Made by a program: the position numbers and the translations under genes. Positions 1 to 12,749 of a stretch of DNA of 64,000 nt are shown in pieces. The stretch spans positions 124,001 through 188,000 of the forward strand of contig NZ_CP015378.1 in the NCBI RefSeq assembly GCF_001629705.1, given 5' to 3'. The stretch is from Fictibacillus phosphorivorans. Its GTDB lineage: Bacteria > Bacillota > Bacilli > Bacillales > Fictibacillaceae. The notes beneath the pieces are model-generated. The model was not told the origin of the DNA and ran no database searches. It saw nothing but the letters and a program-made list of their open reading frames with translations. Position 1 is the first letter of the stretch; each line of letters begins with the position of its first letter.

Positions 1-192
1 AAGGGTATCCGCCCAACAGTTCGTGGTTCTGTAATGAACCCTAACGATCACCCACACGGTGGTGGTGAAGGACGCGCTCCAATCGGACGTAAATCACCAA
101 TGTCTCCATGGGGTAAACCAACTCTTGGATATAAAACTCGTAAGAAAAATAGCCAAACTGACAAGTACATTGTACGTCGTCGCAAAAAATAA
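1..192 (+). CDS. rplB: 50S ribosomal protein L2 (C-terminal fragment)
   Basis: The open frame enters from the window edge and ends at TAA 190-192. The 63 visible residues hold the L2 signature around [18 protein letters not shown] and the basic tail ending RRRKK. L2 binds 23S rRNA at the peptidyl transferase centre. The 5' part is outside the window. It is followed after 57 bp by rpsS, the usual S10-operon order. Confidence 0.97.
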   Translation, partial: KGIRPTVRGSVMNPNDHPHGGGEGRAPIGRKSPMSPWGKPTLGYKTRKKNSQTDKYIVRRRKK

Positions 193-249
193 TGTGATTG
201 TACTACGGTTCAATCGAGCCGTAGCGCAAACACAAAGGGAGGTTCTCAA

Positions 250-528
250 ATGGGTCGCAGTTTGAAAAAAGGGCCTTTTGTAGATGACCACTTGATGAAA
301 AAGGTCGAGGCACTTAATGAATCTAACGACAAGAAAGTAGTTAAAACTTGGTCTCGTCGTTCTACGATTTTCCCTGACTTCATCGGTCACACAATCGCTG
401 TTTATGATGGTCGTAAACACGTGCCGGTTTATTGTACAGAAGATATGGTCGGTCACAAGTTAGGTGAGTTTGCACCTACTCGTACTTACAAAGGCCATGC
501 AGCTGATGATAAGAAAACAAGACGTTAA
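250..528 (+). CDS. rpsS: 30S ribosomal protein S19
   Basis: 92 residues, the normal length for S19, starting [10 protein letters not shown] and containing the conserved KTWSRRSTI and GHKLGEF motifs. S19 binds 16S rRNA in the 30S head with S13. A good Shine-Dalgarno (AAAGGGAGG, about 235-243) precedes the ATG. It lies between rplB and rplV in the S10 operon. Confidence 0.98.
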   Translation: MGRSLKKGPFVDDHLMKKVEALNESNDKKVVKTWSRRSTIFPDFIGHTIAVYDGRKHVPVYCTEDMVGHKLGEFAPTRTYKGHAADDKKTRR

Positions 529-547
529 TTGAGGGGAGGTACACAAA

Positions 548-889
548 ATGGAAGCAAAAGCAATTGCTAAACAAGTGCGTATTGCTCCTCGTAAAGCTCG
601 CATCGTAATCGATTTGATTCGAGGCAAGCAAGTAGGTGAGGCACTTGCGATTCTACGTTTGACGCCTAAAGCAGCTTCTCCTGTAATTGAAAAGGTGCTT
701 AAGTCTGCTATCGCAAACGCAGAACACAACTATGAAATGGAACCGAACAACTTGGTGATTAAGCAAGCGTTCGTTGATGAAGGTATTACTCTTAAGCGTT
801 TCCGTCCTCGTGCGATGGGTCGCGCAAGCCGTATCAACAAACGTACTAGCCACATCACAATCGTTGTTTCTGAAAAGAAGGAGGGTTAA
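548..889 (+). CDS. rplV: 50S ribosomal protein L22
   Basis: 113 residues, full length for L22. The N-terminal [17 protein letters not shown] and the C-terminal beta-hairpin stretch [13 protein letters not shown], which lines the exit tunnel and is linked to macrolide sensitivity, are both present. The SD GAGGGGAGG lies about 8 bp upstream. Only 3 bp separate it from rpsC. Confidence 0.98.
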   Translation: MEAKAIAKQVRIAPRKARIVIDLIRGKQVGEALAILRLTPKAASPVIEKVLKSAIANAEHNYEMEPNNLVIKQAFVDEGITLKRFRPRAMGRASRINKRTSHITIVVSEKKEG

Positions 890-892
890 GAC

Positions 893-2182
<1,290 letters not shown>

Positions 2183-2204
2183 ATCTTGAGAGGAGGTTCG
2201 CACA

Positions 2205-2468
2205 ATGAGTGAACGTAACCAGCGCAAGGTGTACACTGGTCGTGTTGTTTCTGACAAGATGGACAAAACGATTACAGTGCTTGTTGAAACATACAAGACT
2301 CACACTTTATATAACAAACGCGTTAAATACTCTAAAAAGTTAAAAGCGCATGATGAAAACAACACTGCTAAGATTGGCGATATCGTAAAGGTTATGGAAA
2401 CGCGTCCGCTTTCTAAAGACAAGCGATTCCGTCTAGTTGAAGTAGTACAAGAAGCAGTAATTATTTAA
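2205..2468 (+). CDS. rpsQ: 30S ribosomal protein S17
   Basis: 87 residues with the OB-fold core, including [15 protein letters not shown] and [22 protein letters not shown]17 binds the 5' domain of 16S rRNA. The SD AGAGGAGG precedes the ATG. The length matches Bacillus S17. Confidence 0.98.
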   Translation: MSERNQRKVYTGRVVSDKMDKTITVLVETYKTHTLYNKRVKYSKKLKAHDENNTAKIGDIVKVMETRPLSKDKRFRLVEVVQEAVII

Positions 2469-2513
2469 TAAATTGTTCGGATTATACTCATATCCGAAAG
2501 GAGGTCCATTCGC

Positions 2514-2882
2514 ATGATTCAACAAGAATCCCGTTTAAGAGTAGCTGATAACTCCGGTGCGAAAGAGTTACTTTGCATTAAAGTTCTTGGTGGTTCTGGT
2601 CGTAAGTACGCTAACGTTGGTGACATTATCGTTTGTTCGGTTAAGTCCGCAACACCAGGTGGCGTTGTTAAGAAAGGTGACGTTGTTAAAGCGGTAGTGG
2701 TACGTTCTAAGCGTGGTATGCGCCGTAACGACGGATCTTACATCCGCTTTGATGAGAACGCGGCTGTAATCGTTAAGGATGATAAAGGTCCTCGAGGAAC
2801 TCGTATCTTCGGACCAGTAGCACGTGAACTTCGTGACAAGCAATTTATGAAAATCGTATCTCTTGCTCCAGAAGTTCTTTAA
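2514..2882 (+). CDS. rplN: 50S ribosomal protein L14
   Basis: 122 residues starting [22 protein letters not shown], near identical in pattern to bacterial L14. It forms an intersubunit bridge. It begins the classical spc-operon gene set and has an SD AAAGGAGG. The 45-bp gap from rpsQ has no strong hairpin. Confidence 0.98.
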   Translation: MIQQESRLRVADNSGAKELLCIKVLGGSGRKYANVGDIIVCSVKSATPGGVVKKGDVVKAVVVRSKRGMRRNDGSYIRFDENAAVIVKDDKGPRGTRIFGPVARELRDKQFMKIVSLAPEVL

Positions 2883-2933
2883 TATATTTACTAGCAAGGC
2901 GTTTATTGTCTTGTAAGGAGGTGCAACATCACA

Positions 2934-3251
2934 ATGCCATTGCATGTGAAAAAAGGCGATAAAGTACAAGTTATTTCCGGCAAGGATAAAGGTAAACAAG
3001 GTGTGATCCTTGAAGCTTATCCGAAGCTAAACAGAGTGCTTGTTGAAGGCGTGAACGTTGTTAAGAAACACGCAAAACCTTCTCAAGCTAATCCACAAGG
3101 TGGAATCCTTAGCCAAGAAGCACCAATTCATGCTTCTAACGTAATGCCTCTTGACCCTAAAACTGGTGCTCCTACTCGTGTAGGCTACAATGTAGTTGAT
3201 GGGAAAAAAGTTCGTGTGGCCAAAAAATCTGGTGAAACCCTAGATAAATAA
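2934..3251 (+). CDS. rplX: 50S ribosomal protein L24
   Basis: 105 residues with the KOW motif near the N-terminus ([20 protein letters not shown], about residues 6-25). L24 is an early assembly initiator for the 50S subunit. The SD is AAGGAGG. The end overlaps no other gene. Confidence 0.98.
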   Translation: MPLHVKKGDKVQVISGKDKGKQGVILEAYPKLNRVLVEGVNVVKKHAKPSQANPQGGILSQEAPIHASNVMPLDPKTGAPTRVGYNVVDGKKVRVAKKSGETLDK

Positions 3252-3277
3252 GTCTCAGAGTGAAAGGAGGACACATA

Positions 3278-3817
3278 ATGAACCGTCTACAAGAGCGATA
3301 TAAAGCAGAGATCTTACCATCTCTAATGGAAAAGTTTAATTACACTTCAGTAATGCAAGCACCAAAGATCGAAAAAATCGTTATCAACATGGGTGTTGGT
3401 GAAGCAGTATCCAACTCTAAAGTGTTAGATACAGCAGTAGAGGAACTTACAGCAATCGCTGGTCAAAAGCCTGTGATCACGCGTGCTAAGAAATCTATCG
3501 CTGGATTCAAACTTCGTGAAGGTATGCCGATCGGATCAAAAGTTACACTTCGCGGAGAGCGCATGTATGACTTCCTTGATAAGTTAATCAGCGTTTCCCT
3601 TCCACGTGTACGTGACTTCCGCGGGGTTTCCAAGAAGTCTTTCGACGGCCGCGGTAACTACACGCTTGGAGTTAAAGAGCAATTGATCTTCCCGGAGATC
3701 GACTATGATAAAGTTAACAAAGTTCGCGGAATGGACATCGTTATCGTAACGACTGCGAACACTGACGAAGAAGCACGTGAGCTTCTTACACAAGTCGGAA
3801 TGCCGTTCCAAAAATAA
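3278..3817 (+). CDS. rplE: 50S ribosomal protein L5
   Basis: 179 residues starting [20 protein letters not shown], the normal Bacillus length. Conserved motifs [11 protein letters not shown] and the RVRDFRGVS segment are present. L5 binds 5S rRNA and contacts the P-site tRNA. The in-frame ATG at 3260 lies upstream of the SD AAAGGAGG (3262-3270), so 3278 is chosen. Confidence 0.97.
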   Translation: MNRLQERYKAEILPSLMEKFNYTSVMQAPKIEKIVINMGVGEAVSNSKVLDTAVEELTAIAGQKPVITRAKKSIAGFKLREGMPIGSKVTLRGERMYDFLDKLISVSLPRVRDFRGVSKKSFDGRGNYTLGVKEQLIFPEIDYDKVNKVRGMDIVIVTTANTDEEARELLTQVGMPFQK

Positions 3818-4027
<210 letters not shown>

Positions 4028-4059
4028 TACCCTGAAAAAAGGGAAGGAGGTAACTAGTA

Positions 4060-4458
4060 ATGGTTATGACAGATCCAATTGCAGATATGCTTACTCGTAT
4101 CCGCAACGCAAACACTGTTCGTCACGATAAATTGGAGCTTCCTGCTTCTAATATGAAAAAAGAAATTGCAGAAATCCTAAAGCGTGAAGGTTTTGTTCGC
4201 GATGTGGAATATGTAGAGGATAGCAAACAAGGAATGATTCGTATCTTCCTTAAGTACGGTTCTAACAATGAGCGTGTAATCTCAGGTCTTAAGCGTATCT
4301 CTAAGCCTGGTCTACGTGTTTATGCAAAATCAACTGATCTTCCACGTGTACTTGGAGGACTTGGTATTGCGATCGTATCTACTTCTAAAGGCATTATGAC
4401 TGATAAAGAAGCTCGCCAATCACAAATGGGTGGCGAAGTACTAGCGTACGTTTGGTAA
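4060..4458 (+). CDS. rpsH: 30S ribosomal protein S8
   Basis: 132 residues starting [18 protein letters not shown], with the C-terminal [13 protein letters not shown] motif that binds 16S helix 21. The SD is AAGGAGG. The second ATG at 4066 is possible, but the MVMTDP start matches other Bacillus S8 proteins. Confidence 0.98.
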   Translation: MVMTDPIADMLTRIRNANTVRHDKLELPASNMKKEIAEILKREGFVRDVEYVEDSKQGMIRIFLKYGSNNERVISGLKRISKPGLRVYAKSTDLPRVLGGLGIAIVSTSKGIMTDKEARQSQMGGEVLAYVW

Positions 4459-4482
4459 TAAATAGCGAATGGAGGTGTCAAC

Positions 4483-5022
4483 ATGTCTCGCGTAGGTAAC
4501 AAACCGATTGAAGTTCCAGGTGGCGTTACAATCGATGTTGCAACTGACAACACGGTTTCTGTAAAAGGCCCTAAAGGTGAACTTTCTCGCAAATTCAATG
4601 CTGACATTAAGATTAATGTTCAAGATAACGAAATTACTGTGGAACGCCCGAGCGACCACAAAGAGCACCGTGCATTGCATGGTACAACTCGTAGCGTACT
4701 AAACAACATGGTTATCGGTGTAACTAACGGTTATGAAAGAGCTCTAGAAATTATCGGGGTTGGATATCGTGCTTCCAAAGCTGGTAACAAGCTTGTACTT
4801 AACGTAGGTTACTCACATCCTGTTGAAATCGTTCCTGAGCAAGGAATCGACATCGAAGTACCTTCTAACACGAAGGTAATCGTTAAGGGTATTGACAAGC
4901 AACGTGTTGGTGAAGTTGCTGCAAACATCCGTTCAGTTCGTTCACCTGAGCCTTACAAAGGTAAAGGTATTCGTTACGAAGGTGAATTCGTTCGCCGTAA
5001 AGAAGGTAAAACTGGTAAATAA
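4483..5022 (+). CDS. rplF: 50S ribosomal protein L6
   Basis: 179 residues starting [15 protein letters not shown], with the duplicated L6 fold and the C-terminal motif [20 protein letters not shown]6 sits near the factor-binding site. The SD GGAGG is 7 bp upstream. Confidence 0.98.
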   Translation: MSRVGNKPIEVPGGVTIDVATDNTVSVKGPKGELSRKFNADIKINVQDNEITVERPSDHKEHRALHGTTRSVLNNMVIGVTNGYERALEIIGVGYRASKAGNKLVLNVGYSHPVEIVPEQGIDIEVPSNTKVIVKGIDKQRVGEVAANIRSVRSPEPYKGKGIRYEGEFVRRKEGKTGK

Positions 5023-5053
5023 AGCCGTTAGGTAGCGGAAAGGAGTGCAAAGG

Positions 5054-5416
5054 ATGATCACGAAAGCAGATAAGAATGTCGCTCGTAAGAAAAGACATGC
5101 TCGTGTTCGCCGCGTTGTAAGCGGAACAGCACAACGTCCTCGTTTGAACGTATTCCGTTCTACAAAGCACATCTATGCTCAATTGATCGATGATCAAGCA
5201 GGTGTAACAATTGTATCTGCATCTTCCCTTGATAAAGGTGTAAGTGTAGAAAACGGTGGAAACGTAGATGCTGCTAAAGCGATTGGTCAAGAAATCGCTA
5301 AGCGCGCAGTTGAAAAAGGAATCAAATCGGTAGTATTTGACCGAGGCGGATATTTATATCACGGACGTATTAAAGCATTAGCAGACGCAGCTCGTGAAGC
5401 TGGGTTAGAATTTTAA
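5054..5416 (+). CDS. rplR: 50S ribosomal protein L18
   Basis: 120 residues starting [20 protein letters not shown]18 binds 5S rRNA; the basic N-terminus and the [24 protein letters not shown] signature (about residues 96-119) are present. The upstream GTG at 5045 overlaps the SD (AAAGGAG, 5039-5045), so 5054 is preferred. Confidence 0.97.
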   Translation: MITKADKNVARKKRHARVRRVVSGTAQRPRLNVFRSTKHIYAQLIDDQAGVTIVSASSLDKGVSVENGGNVDAAKAIGQEIAKRAVEKGIKSVVFDRGGYLYHGRIKALADAAREAGLEF

Positions 5417-5433
5417 TCGAAGGAGGGAACCTG

Positions 5434-5931
5434 ATGCGTATCGACCCTAACAAACTTGAACTTGAAGAACGCGTCGTTACCGTTAACCGTGTAGCTAAGG
5501 TAGTAAAAGGTGGACGTCGTTTCCGCTTTGCTGCAGTAGTTGTAGTTGGTGACAAAAACGGTCACGTTGGATTCGGTACTGGTAAAGCCCAAGAGGTACC
5601 AGAAGCGATCCGTAAGGCGATTGAAGATGCTAAGAAGAACTTAGTAACTGTACCGATCGTAAAAACAACAATTCCTCACCAAGTAATTGGACGCTTTGGA
5701 GCAGGTAACGTACTTCTTAAGCCTGCATCTGAAGGTACTGGGGTAATTGCTGGTGGACCTGTACGTGCAGTATTGGAGCTTGCTGGTGTAGGTGACATCC
5801 TTTCTAAGTCACTTGGATCTAACAACCCAATCAACATGGTTCGTGCAACTATCGAAGGTTTGAAAAATTTAAAGCGTGCTGAAGACGTTGCGAAACTTCG
5901 CGGTAAATCAGTACAAGAGCTTTTAGGTTAA
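5434..5931 (+). CDS. rpsE: 30S ribosomal protein S5
   Basis: 165 residues starting [20 protein letters not shown]. The double-stranded RNA-binding-like N-terminal domain carries [16 protein letters not shown], and the C-terminal domain has the [12 protein letters not shown] motif. S5 contributes to decoding fidelity. The SD is GAAGGAGG. Confidence 0.98.
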   Translation: MRIDPNKLELEERVVTVNRVAKVVKGGRRFRFAAVVVVGDKNGHVGFGTGKAQEVPEAIRKAIEDAKKNLVTVPIVKTTIPHQVIGRFGAGNVLLKPASEGTGVIAGGPVRAVLELAGVGDILSKSLGSNNPINMVRATIEGLKNLKRAEDVAKLRGKSVQELLG

Positions 5932-5945
5932 GGAGGGAACTTTAG

Positions 5946-6134
5946 ATGGCTAAGAAATTAGAAATCACCCTCACTCGTAGTGTAATCGGCCGTCCTGAAA
6001 ACCAACGTATCGTTGTTAAGACACTTGGTTTGCGCAAAATGCACCAGACGGTTGTACACGAAGATAACGCGGCTATCCGCGGTATGGTTAACAAGGTGTC
6101 TCACCTTTTAACAGTGAAAGAATTAGAAGCTTAA
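5946..6134 (+). CDS. rpmD: 50S ribosomal protein L30
   Basis: 62 residues starting [21 protein letters not shown], the usual short bacterial L30 form. It lies 14 bp after rpsE with the SD AAGGAGG. Confidence 0.97.
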   Translation: MAKKLEITLTRSVIGRPENQRIVVKTLGLRKMHQTVVHEDNAAIRGMVNKVSHLLTVKELEA

Positions 6135-6165
6135 TAAGATAAATAAATCATGAGGAGGTGCTCAG

Positions 6166-6606
6166 ATGAAACTTCATGAGTTGAAGCCATCAGAAGGATC
6201 CCGTAAAGTTCGCAACCGTGTAGGTCGCGGTATCGGATCAGGCAATGGTAAAACAAGTGGTCGTGGTCATAAAGGTCAAAACTCTCGTTCAGGCGGTGGT
6301 GTTAGACCTGGATTCGAAGGTGGACAAAATCCACTAGCACGTCGTTTACCGAAACGTGGATTCACAAACCCTACTCGTAAAGAGTATGCAGTTGTAAATC
6401 TTGAGAAGCTAGTTCGTTTTGAAGAGGGCACAGTAGTTACTCCGGAACTTCTTATCGAAACAGGAGTAGTTAGCAGTCTTAAAAACGGAATCAAAGTTCT
6501 TGGAAATGGCAAGTTAGAAGCTAAGCTTACAGTTAAGGCGCACAAATTCTCTGTTTCTGCTAAAGAAGCAATTGAAGCAGCGGGCGGAACTACTGAGGTG
6601 ATCTAA
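6166..6606 (+). CDS. rplO: 50S ribosomal protein L15
   Basis: 146 residues starting [22 protein letters not shown]. The glycine- and arginine-rich N-terminal extension ([15 protein letters not shown]) and the ribosomal L18e/L15 core are present. The stop overlaps the secY start in TAATG, which suggests translational coupling. Confidence 0.98.
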   Translation: MKLHELKPSEGSRKVRNRVGRGIGSGNGKTSGRGHKGQNSRSGGGVRPGFEGGQNPLARRLPKRGFTNPTRKEYAVVNLEKLVRFEEGTVVTPELLIETGVVSSLKNGIKVLGNGKLEAKLTVKAHKFSVSAKEAIEAAGGTTEVI

Positions 6607-7907
6607 TGTTCCAGACAATCTCCAACATTATGCGTGTGGGTGATCTGAGAAACAAGATATTGTTTACACTTGCTATGCTGGTAGTGTTCCGTCTAGGAAC
6701 ATTTATCCCAGTACCAGGCGTAAATCGCGATGTACTGAAATTCAGTACAGGCGACAGTGCTAACATTTTTGGTTTTTTGAATACGTTTGGCGGTGGAGCT
6801 TTACAGAACTTCTCCATTTTCGCTATGGGTATCATGCCGTATATTACAGCATCGATCATCGTGCAGCTTCTGCAGATGGACGTTGTTCCTAAATTTACGG
6901 AGTGGAGTAAGCAAGGTGAAGTTGGGCGTAAGAAATTAGCTCAGTTCACTCGTTATGGAACTATTGTTCTTGGTTTTATCCAGGCAATCGGTATGTCTAT
7001 CGGTTTTAACAATCTTTTCCCAGGACTTATTCAAAACCCTAGTATGTCTACGTATCTTTTTATCGCGTTAGTTTTAACTGCAGGTACTGCATTCTTAATG
7101 TGGTTAGGTGAGCAGATTACCCTTAAGGGGATTGGAAACGGAATTTCAGTTCTGATTTTTGCGGGGATTGCCGCAGCTATTCCTACAGCAGTTAACCAGC
7201 TTTTCACAACGCAATTTGAAGGTGGTAACGATCAGTTATTCATGCATATTGTAACGATCGTACTGCTTGCTCTTGCGATTGTACTCATTATTATGGGTGT
7301 TATCTTTATTCAACAAGGTGTTCGGAAAATCCCGATTCAGTATGCAAAGCGAGTCGTTGGAACAAAGCCTGTTGGCGGCCAGTCAACTCATCTTCCGATT
7401 AAAGTTAACGCAGCAGGTGTTATCCCGGTTATCTTCGCGATTTCCTTGATCATCACGCCAAGAACTGTTGCTGGCTTCTTCGGACAGAATGATGTTACGA
7501 CTTGGATTATCAACACGTTTGACTACACGAAACCAGTCGGAATGATTATATATGCGCTCCTTATTATTGGATTCTCGTATTTCTATACGTTCATCCAAGT
7601 AAATCCGGAGCAAATGGCGGAAAACTTAAAGAAGCAGGGTGGATACATTCCGGGCATTCGTCCAGGAGCTAACACTCAAACTTATATAACAAGAATTCTG
7701 TATCGATTAACATTTGTTGGATCTCTATTCCTGGCTGCAATTGCAGTCCTGCCAGTTGTCTTTACAGCAATTCCAGGTTTGAACCTTCCGCCAGCCATTC
7801 AAATTGGTGGAACAAGCTTGCTGATTGTTGTAGGTGTGGCATTAGACACCATGAAGCAAATTGAGAGTCAGCTGATCAAGCGACACTACAAAGGCTTCAT
7901 AAAATAA
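6606..7907 (+). CDS. secY: Preprotein translocase subunit SecY
   Basis: 433 residues, typical length, with about ten hydrophobic membrane segments. The plug region follows the first segment (FIPVPGVNRDV), and cytosolic loop 5 has KRVVGTKPVGGQSTHLP. SecY forms the protein-conducting channel with SecE and SecG. The start codon overlaps the rplO stop by one base. Confidence 0.98.
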   Translation: MFQTISNIMRVGDLRNKILFTLAMLVVFRLGTFIPVPGVNRDVLKFSTGDSANIFGFLNTFGGGALQNFSIFAMGIMPYITASIIVQLLQMDVVPKFTEWSKQGEVGRKKLAQFTRYGTIVLGFIQAIGMSIGFNNLFPGLIQNPSMSTYLFIALVLTAGTAFLMWLGEQITLKGIGNGISVLIFAGIAAAIPTAVNQLFTTQFEGGNDQLFMHIVTIVLLALAIVLIIMGVIFIQQGVRKIPIQYAKRVVGTKPVGGQSTHLPIKVNAAGVIPVIFAISLIITPRTVAGFFGQNDVTTWIINTFDYTKPVGMIIYALLIIGFSYFYTFIQVNPEQMAENLKKQGGYIPGIRPGANTQTYITRILYRLTFVGSLFLAAIAVLPVVFTAIPGLNLPPAIQIGGTSLLIVVGVALDTMKQIESQLIKRHYKGFIK

Positions 7908-7947
7908 GAGCACGGGAAGATTCATCTTCCCACATGCTCTTAAAAAA
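7908..7947. other. Hairpin between secY and adk
   Basis: The arms AAGAGCA and TGCTCTT enclose a second perfect stem GGGAAGA / TCTTCCC with a TTCA loop. The base runs into seven A residues rather than T residues, so it is not a standard terminator for the secY side. It may be an mRNA processing or stabilising stem. Function is inferred only. Confidence 0.6.
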
Positions 7948-7975
7948 AGACGATTGTGATTTATGGAGGGATTAG

Positions 7976-9372
<1,397 letters not shown>

Positions 9373-9386
9373 GTGAAGGTGATGAG

Positions 9387-9710
9387 ATGGTAAGCGAATC
9401 TGATTCGGTACCGAACATAGGTCAACTGGTTCGGATACTAAAAGGAAGAGACGCAGATCGGTTAGGTGTGATTGTCGGTATTCTCGATGGGCGTTTCGTC
9501 CTCGTAGCAGATGGTGACAAGAGAAAGTTTGATCGAGCCAAGCGCAAGAACCTAAACCACTTAGAACTGCTGGATTTTACTTCTCCGGAAGTTGTTAAAA
9601 GCATTCTTGAAACAGGTCGTGTAACCAATGGCAAATTGCGTTATGCAGTAGCGAAGTTTTCCGACGAGAAAGTCATTGCTCTGAAGAAGGGAGATCAAGT
9701 CGATGGCTAA
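9387..9710 (+). CDS. KOW-domain RNA-binding protein (YbzG-like)
   Basis: 107 residues. The N-terminal part [22 protein letters not shown] reads as a KOW motif, as in the L14e-like proteins found between map and infA in Bacillus. Its exact role is not established; location suggests a ribosome or translation link. Its end overlaps infA by 8 bp. Confidence 0.85.
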   Translation: MVSESDSVPNIGQLVRILKGRDADRLGVIVGILDGRFVLVADGDKRKFDRAKRKNLNHLELLDFTSPEVVKSILETGRVTNGKLRYAVAKFSDEKVIALKKGDQVDG

Positions 9711-9921
9711 AGATGATGTTATTGAGGTCGAAGGTACAGTAATTGAACCTCTTCCGAACGCCATGTTTCGTGTTGAACTAGAAAACGGACACAAAGTTCT
9801 AGCACACGTTTCTGGAAAGATTCGTATGCACTACATTCGAATTCTTCCAGGGGATAAAGTAACCGTAGAATTGTCTCCGTATGACTTATCACGTGGTCGT
9901 ATAACGTATCGTTTTAAATAA
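9703..9921 (+). CDS. infA: Translation initiation factor IF-1
   Basis: 72 residues starting [35 protein letters not shown], the conserved S1/OB-fold IF-1. It binds the A site of the 30S subunit during initiation. The start lies inside the preceding KOW gene and has the SD AAGGGAGA. Confidence 0.98.
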   Translation: MAKDDVIEVEGTVIEPLPNAMFRVELENGHKVLAHVSGKIRMHYIRILPGDKVTVELSPYDLSRGRITYRFK

Positions 9922-9953
9922 TCAATGTACTCCGTGACATAAGGAGGTTATAA

Positions 9954-10070
<117 letters not shown>

Positions 10071-10091
10071 TATACAGGAGGTGCAAAAATT

Positions 10092-10457
10092 ATGGCACGT
10101 GTTGCAGGTGTAGATATTCCTCGTGATAAGCGAGTAGTAATCTCTTTAACATACATCTTCGGTATCGGTAAAACAAAAGCACAGCAAATTCTTGCTGGAG
10201 CTGGAGTTTCTGAAGATACACGCGTTCGTGATCTTACTGAAGATGAATTAAATAAAATCCGCGAAGTCATCGATGGACACAAAGTGGAAGGTGACCTTCG
10301 TCGTGAAGTATCACTAAACATCAAGCGTCTAATCGAGATCGGAGCATATCGTGGTGTTCGTCATCGTCGTGGATTACCAGTACGTGGTCAAAACACGAAG
10401 AACAACTCCCGTACTCGTAAAGGACCTCGTCGTACAGTAGCGAATAAGAAAAAGTAA
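10092..10457 (+). CDS. rpsM: 30S ribosomal protein S13
   Basis: 121 residues starting [21 protein letters not shown]. The helix-two-turn-helix region and basic C-terminal tail ([19 protein letters not shown]) are intact. S13 contacts the P-site tRNA and bridges to the 50S subunit. The SD is CAGGAGG. Confidence 0.98.
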   Translation: MARVAGVDIPRDKRVVISLTYIFGIGKTKAQQILAGAGVSEDTRVRDLTEDELNKIREVIDGHKVEGDLRREVSLNIKRLIEIGAYRGVRHRRGLPVRGQNTKNNSRTRKGPRRTVANKKK

Positions 10458-10477
10458 GTAAAGGAGGTAAACTCTAA

Positions 10478-10873
10478 ATGGCAAAAGCACGTAAGACTAA
10501 TACACGTAAACGTCGTGTCAAAAAGAATGTTGAAGTCGGCGTAGCACATATCCGTTCTACATTCAACAACACGATCATTACGATCACTGACACGCACGGG
10601 AACGCAATCTCTTGGGCGACTGCTGGTCACCTAGGATTTAAAGGTTCTCGTAAGTCTACTCCGTTCGCAGCACAAATGGCAGCTGAAACAGCTGGTAAAA
10701 CTGCAATGGAACATGGTATGAAAACGTTGGAAGTATCCGTTAAAGGACCTGGTGCTGGACGTGAAGCAGCAATCCGTGCCCTTCAAGCGGTAGGCTTAGA
10801 AGTAACAGCTATTCGTGACGTTACTCCTGTACCTCACAACGGTTGCCGCCCGCCAAAACGCCGTCGCGTGTAA
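10478..10873 (+). CDS. rpsK: 30S ribosomal protein S11
   Basis: 131 residues with the [12 protein letters not shown] and [13 protein letters not shown] motifs and the conserved tail [14 protein letters not shown]11 lies on the 30S platform. The SD is AAAGGAGG. Confidence 0.98.
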   Translation: MAKARKTNTRKRRVKKNVEVGVAHIRSTFNNTIITITDTHGNAISWATAGHLGFKGSRKSTPFAAQMAAETAGKTAMEHGMKTLEVSVKGPGAGREAAIRALQAVGLEVTAIRDVTPVPHNGCRPPKRRRV

Positions 10874-10962
10874 CAATATACACGGTATATATTTCTATAA
10901 CTTGTCTATAATGGTTATAGTGAAAGTTTTGGTAAATGATAAGTCGGAATGCCTATGGGGAA

Positions 10963-10990
10963 TTTCGGCTGGAAACCTCCAGCCGAGATT
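10963..10990 (+). promoter_or_regulatory. Hairpin in the rpsK-rpoA gap
   Basis: In the 143-bp rpsK-rpoA gap, the inverted repeat TCGGCTGG / CCAGCCGA closes a short loop about 10 bp before the rpoA ribosome-binding site. It is not followed by a T run. It could affect rpoA translation or be a processing stem; this is inference. A TATAAT-like hexamer lies further upstream at about 10906 without a clear -35. Confidence 0.45.
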
Positions 10991-11016
10991 CGACGTTTGA
11001 AGGAGGGTTCAGTTGA

Positions 11017-11961
11017 ATGATCGAAATCGAAAAGCCAAGAATTGAGACGGTTGAAATCAGCGACGATGCCACATACGGAAAGTTTGTTGTTGAACCACTT
11101 GAACGTGGATACGGGACTACACTAGGCAACTCCTTGCGTCGTATCTTGTTGTCCTCACTACCTGGTGCAGCAGTTACATCTATTCAGATCAATGGCGTAT
11201 TGCATGAGTTCTCTACAGTTGAAGGTGTAGTTGAAGATGTTACAACCATCATCTTAAACCTAAAGAAACTTGCAATGAAGATTTACTCTGATGAAGAGAA
11301 GACACTTGAAATCGATGTACAAGGTGACGGTGTTGTAACAGCTGGCGACATTACACATGACAGCGATGTTGAAGTCCTTAACCCGGATCTTCATATCGCA
11401 ACACTAGCAAAAGGAGCTCATTTCCAAATGAAGCTTCATGCAAAACGTGGTCGTGGTTATGTACAGGCAGAAGGCAATAAACGCGAAGACCTGCCGATCG
11501 GAGTAATTCCTGTTGATTCTATTTACACGCCAATTTCGCGTGTAAACTATCAAGTGGAAAACACTCGTGTAGGACAAGTAACAAACTATGATAAGCTAAC
11601 GCTTGATGTATGGACAGATGGGAGCATTCGTCCAGAGGAAGCAGTTTCTCTTGGTGCGAAGATCATTAGCGAACATTTAAACATTTTTGTTGGCTTAACA
11701 GATCAAGCTCAGAACGCTGAAATTATGGTAGAAAAAGAAGAAGACCAAAAAGAAAAAGTACTTGAGATGACGATCGAAGAACTTGATCTTTCTGTTCGTT
11801 CTTATAACTGCCTAAAGCGTGCTGGCATTAATACAGTTCAAGAACTTGCGAATAAGTCTGAAGAAGACATGATGAAAGTACGCAACCTTGGAAAGAAATC
11901 TCTTGAAGAAGTTCAAGAGAAACTTGAAGAGCTAGGTCTTTCATTACGCGCTGACGATTAA
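11017..11961 (+). CDS. rpoA: RNA polymerase alpha subunit
   Basis: 314 residues starting [17 protein letters not shown]. The N-terminal dimerisation domain ([21 protein letters not shown]) and C-terminal DNA-binding domain ([19 protein letters not shown] and [12 protein letters not shown]) are both present. It assembles the core polymerase and contacts UP elements and regulators. The SD AAGGAGGG is 10 bp upstream. Confidence 0.98.
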   Translation: MIEIEKPRIETVEISDDATYGKFVVEPLERGYGTTLGNSLRRILLSSLPGAAVTSIQINGVLHEFSTVEGVVEDVTTIILNLKKLAMKIYSDEEKTLEIDVQGDGVVTAGDITHDSDVEVLNPDLHIATLAKGAHFQMKLHAKRGRGYVQAEGNKREDLPIGVIPVDSIYTPISRVNYQVENTRVGQVTNYDKLTLDVWTDGSIRPEEAVSLGAKIISEHLNIFVGLTDQAQNAEIMVEKEEDQKEKVLEMTIEELDLSVRSYNCLKRAGINTVQELANKSEEDMMKVRNLGKKSLEEVQEKLEELGLSLRADD

Positions 11962-12019
11962 TTCGTAATACGCGCTTTTTCAAGACGAGAGAGAAACGCG
12001 CAGAGGAGGGAATACAAGC

Positions 12020-12382
12020 ATGGGATACCAAAAGTTAGGTCGTGTATCTGCGGTTCGTAAAGCAATGCTTCGTGATTTAGCTACTGATTTAATCATCAAC
12101 GAGCGTATTGAAACTACAGAAGCACGTGCAAAAGAAGTTCGTAAATTTGCTGAGAAAATGATTACGCTTGGTAAGCGTGGAGACCTTCATGCTCGCCGTC
12201 AAGCTGCATCGTTCCTTCGTAACGAAGTAGCAGACGCTGAGTCTGGACAAAGATCTCTACAAAAGCTTTTCAGTGATCTTGCACCTCGCTATGCAGAGCG
12301 TAACGGTGGTTACACTCGCATCGCAAAAATCGGCCCTCGCCGTGGTGATGGTGCACCAATGGTTATCATTGAATTAGTTTAA
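12020..12382 (+). CDS. rplQ: 50S ribosomal protein L17
   Basis: 120 residues starting [25 protein letters not shown], the normal Bacillus length. It is the last gene of the alpha operon and is followed by a terminator. The SD is AGAGGAGGG. Confidence 0.98.
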   Translation: MGYQKLGRVSAVRKAMLRDLATDLIINERIETTEARAKEVRKFAEKMITLGKRGDLHARRQAASFLRNEVADAESGQRSLQKLFSDLAPRYAERNGGYTRIAKIGPRRGDGAPMVIIELV

Positions 12383-12388
12383 TAAAAC

Positions 12389-12436
12389 GTATGAAAGGGC
12401 GGGATCAAGTCTTCAATGACAATCTTGCCCTTTTTT
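12389..12436 (+). terminator. Terminator after rplQ
   Basis: Arms beginning AAAGGGC and ending GCCCTTTTTT enclose an imperfect stem and loop, followed by a T-rich run. It closes the long ribosomal operon. Confidence 0.75.
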
Positions 12437-12470
12437 ATTTTTATTGAAAAATCTAGTAGTATTTGTGAGA

Positions 12471-12598
12471 GTTGATTTGCGCTCCAGGTGCTCGCTTTCC
12501 GCGGGGCAGGCGGTGAGCCCCTTGCCGCTTTGCGCCTTAAGGGTCTCACCTGACCGCTTGTCCTAGCCGAGAGTCTCGCACCTTGCGCTCCAATCAAC
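12471..12598. repeat. Bacillaceae-type intergenic palindromic repeat, copy 1
   Basis: A 128-bp imperfect palindrome begins GTTGATT and ends AATCAAC. Internal arms match as CCAGGTGC near the left end with GCACCTTG near the right, and GGTGAGCC with GTCTCACC. It is related along its length to the copies at 18581-18709 and 56432-56560. It fills most of the 367-bp gap between rplQ and ecfA1; the rest shows nothing recognisable. Confidence 0.8.
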
Positions 12599-12749
12599 TT
12601 TTCAATGAAGGGACAAACAATTCCAAAGCAAAAAACCTTTAGAAAAGTTATTGAAAGTTCGCCGCCCATCATTGTTGAAAATAATTTATACAAACTACTA
12701 CGAGCAGAGAACAGCTTAGAATGAGCAGCAGTTAAGAGGAGGATGTCAC

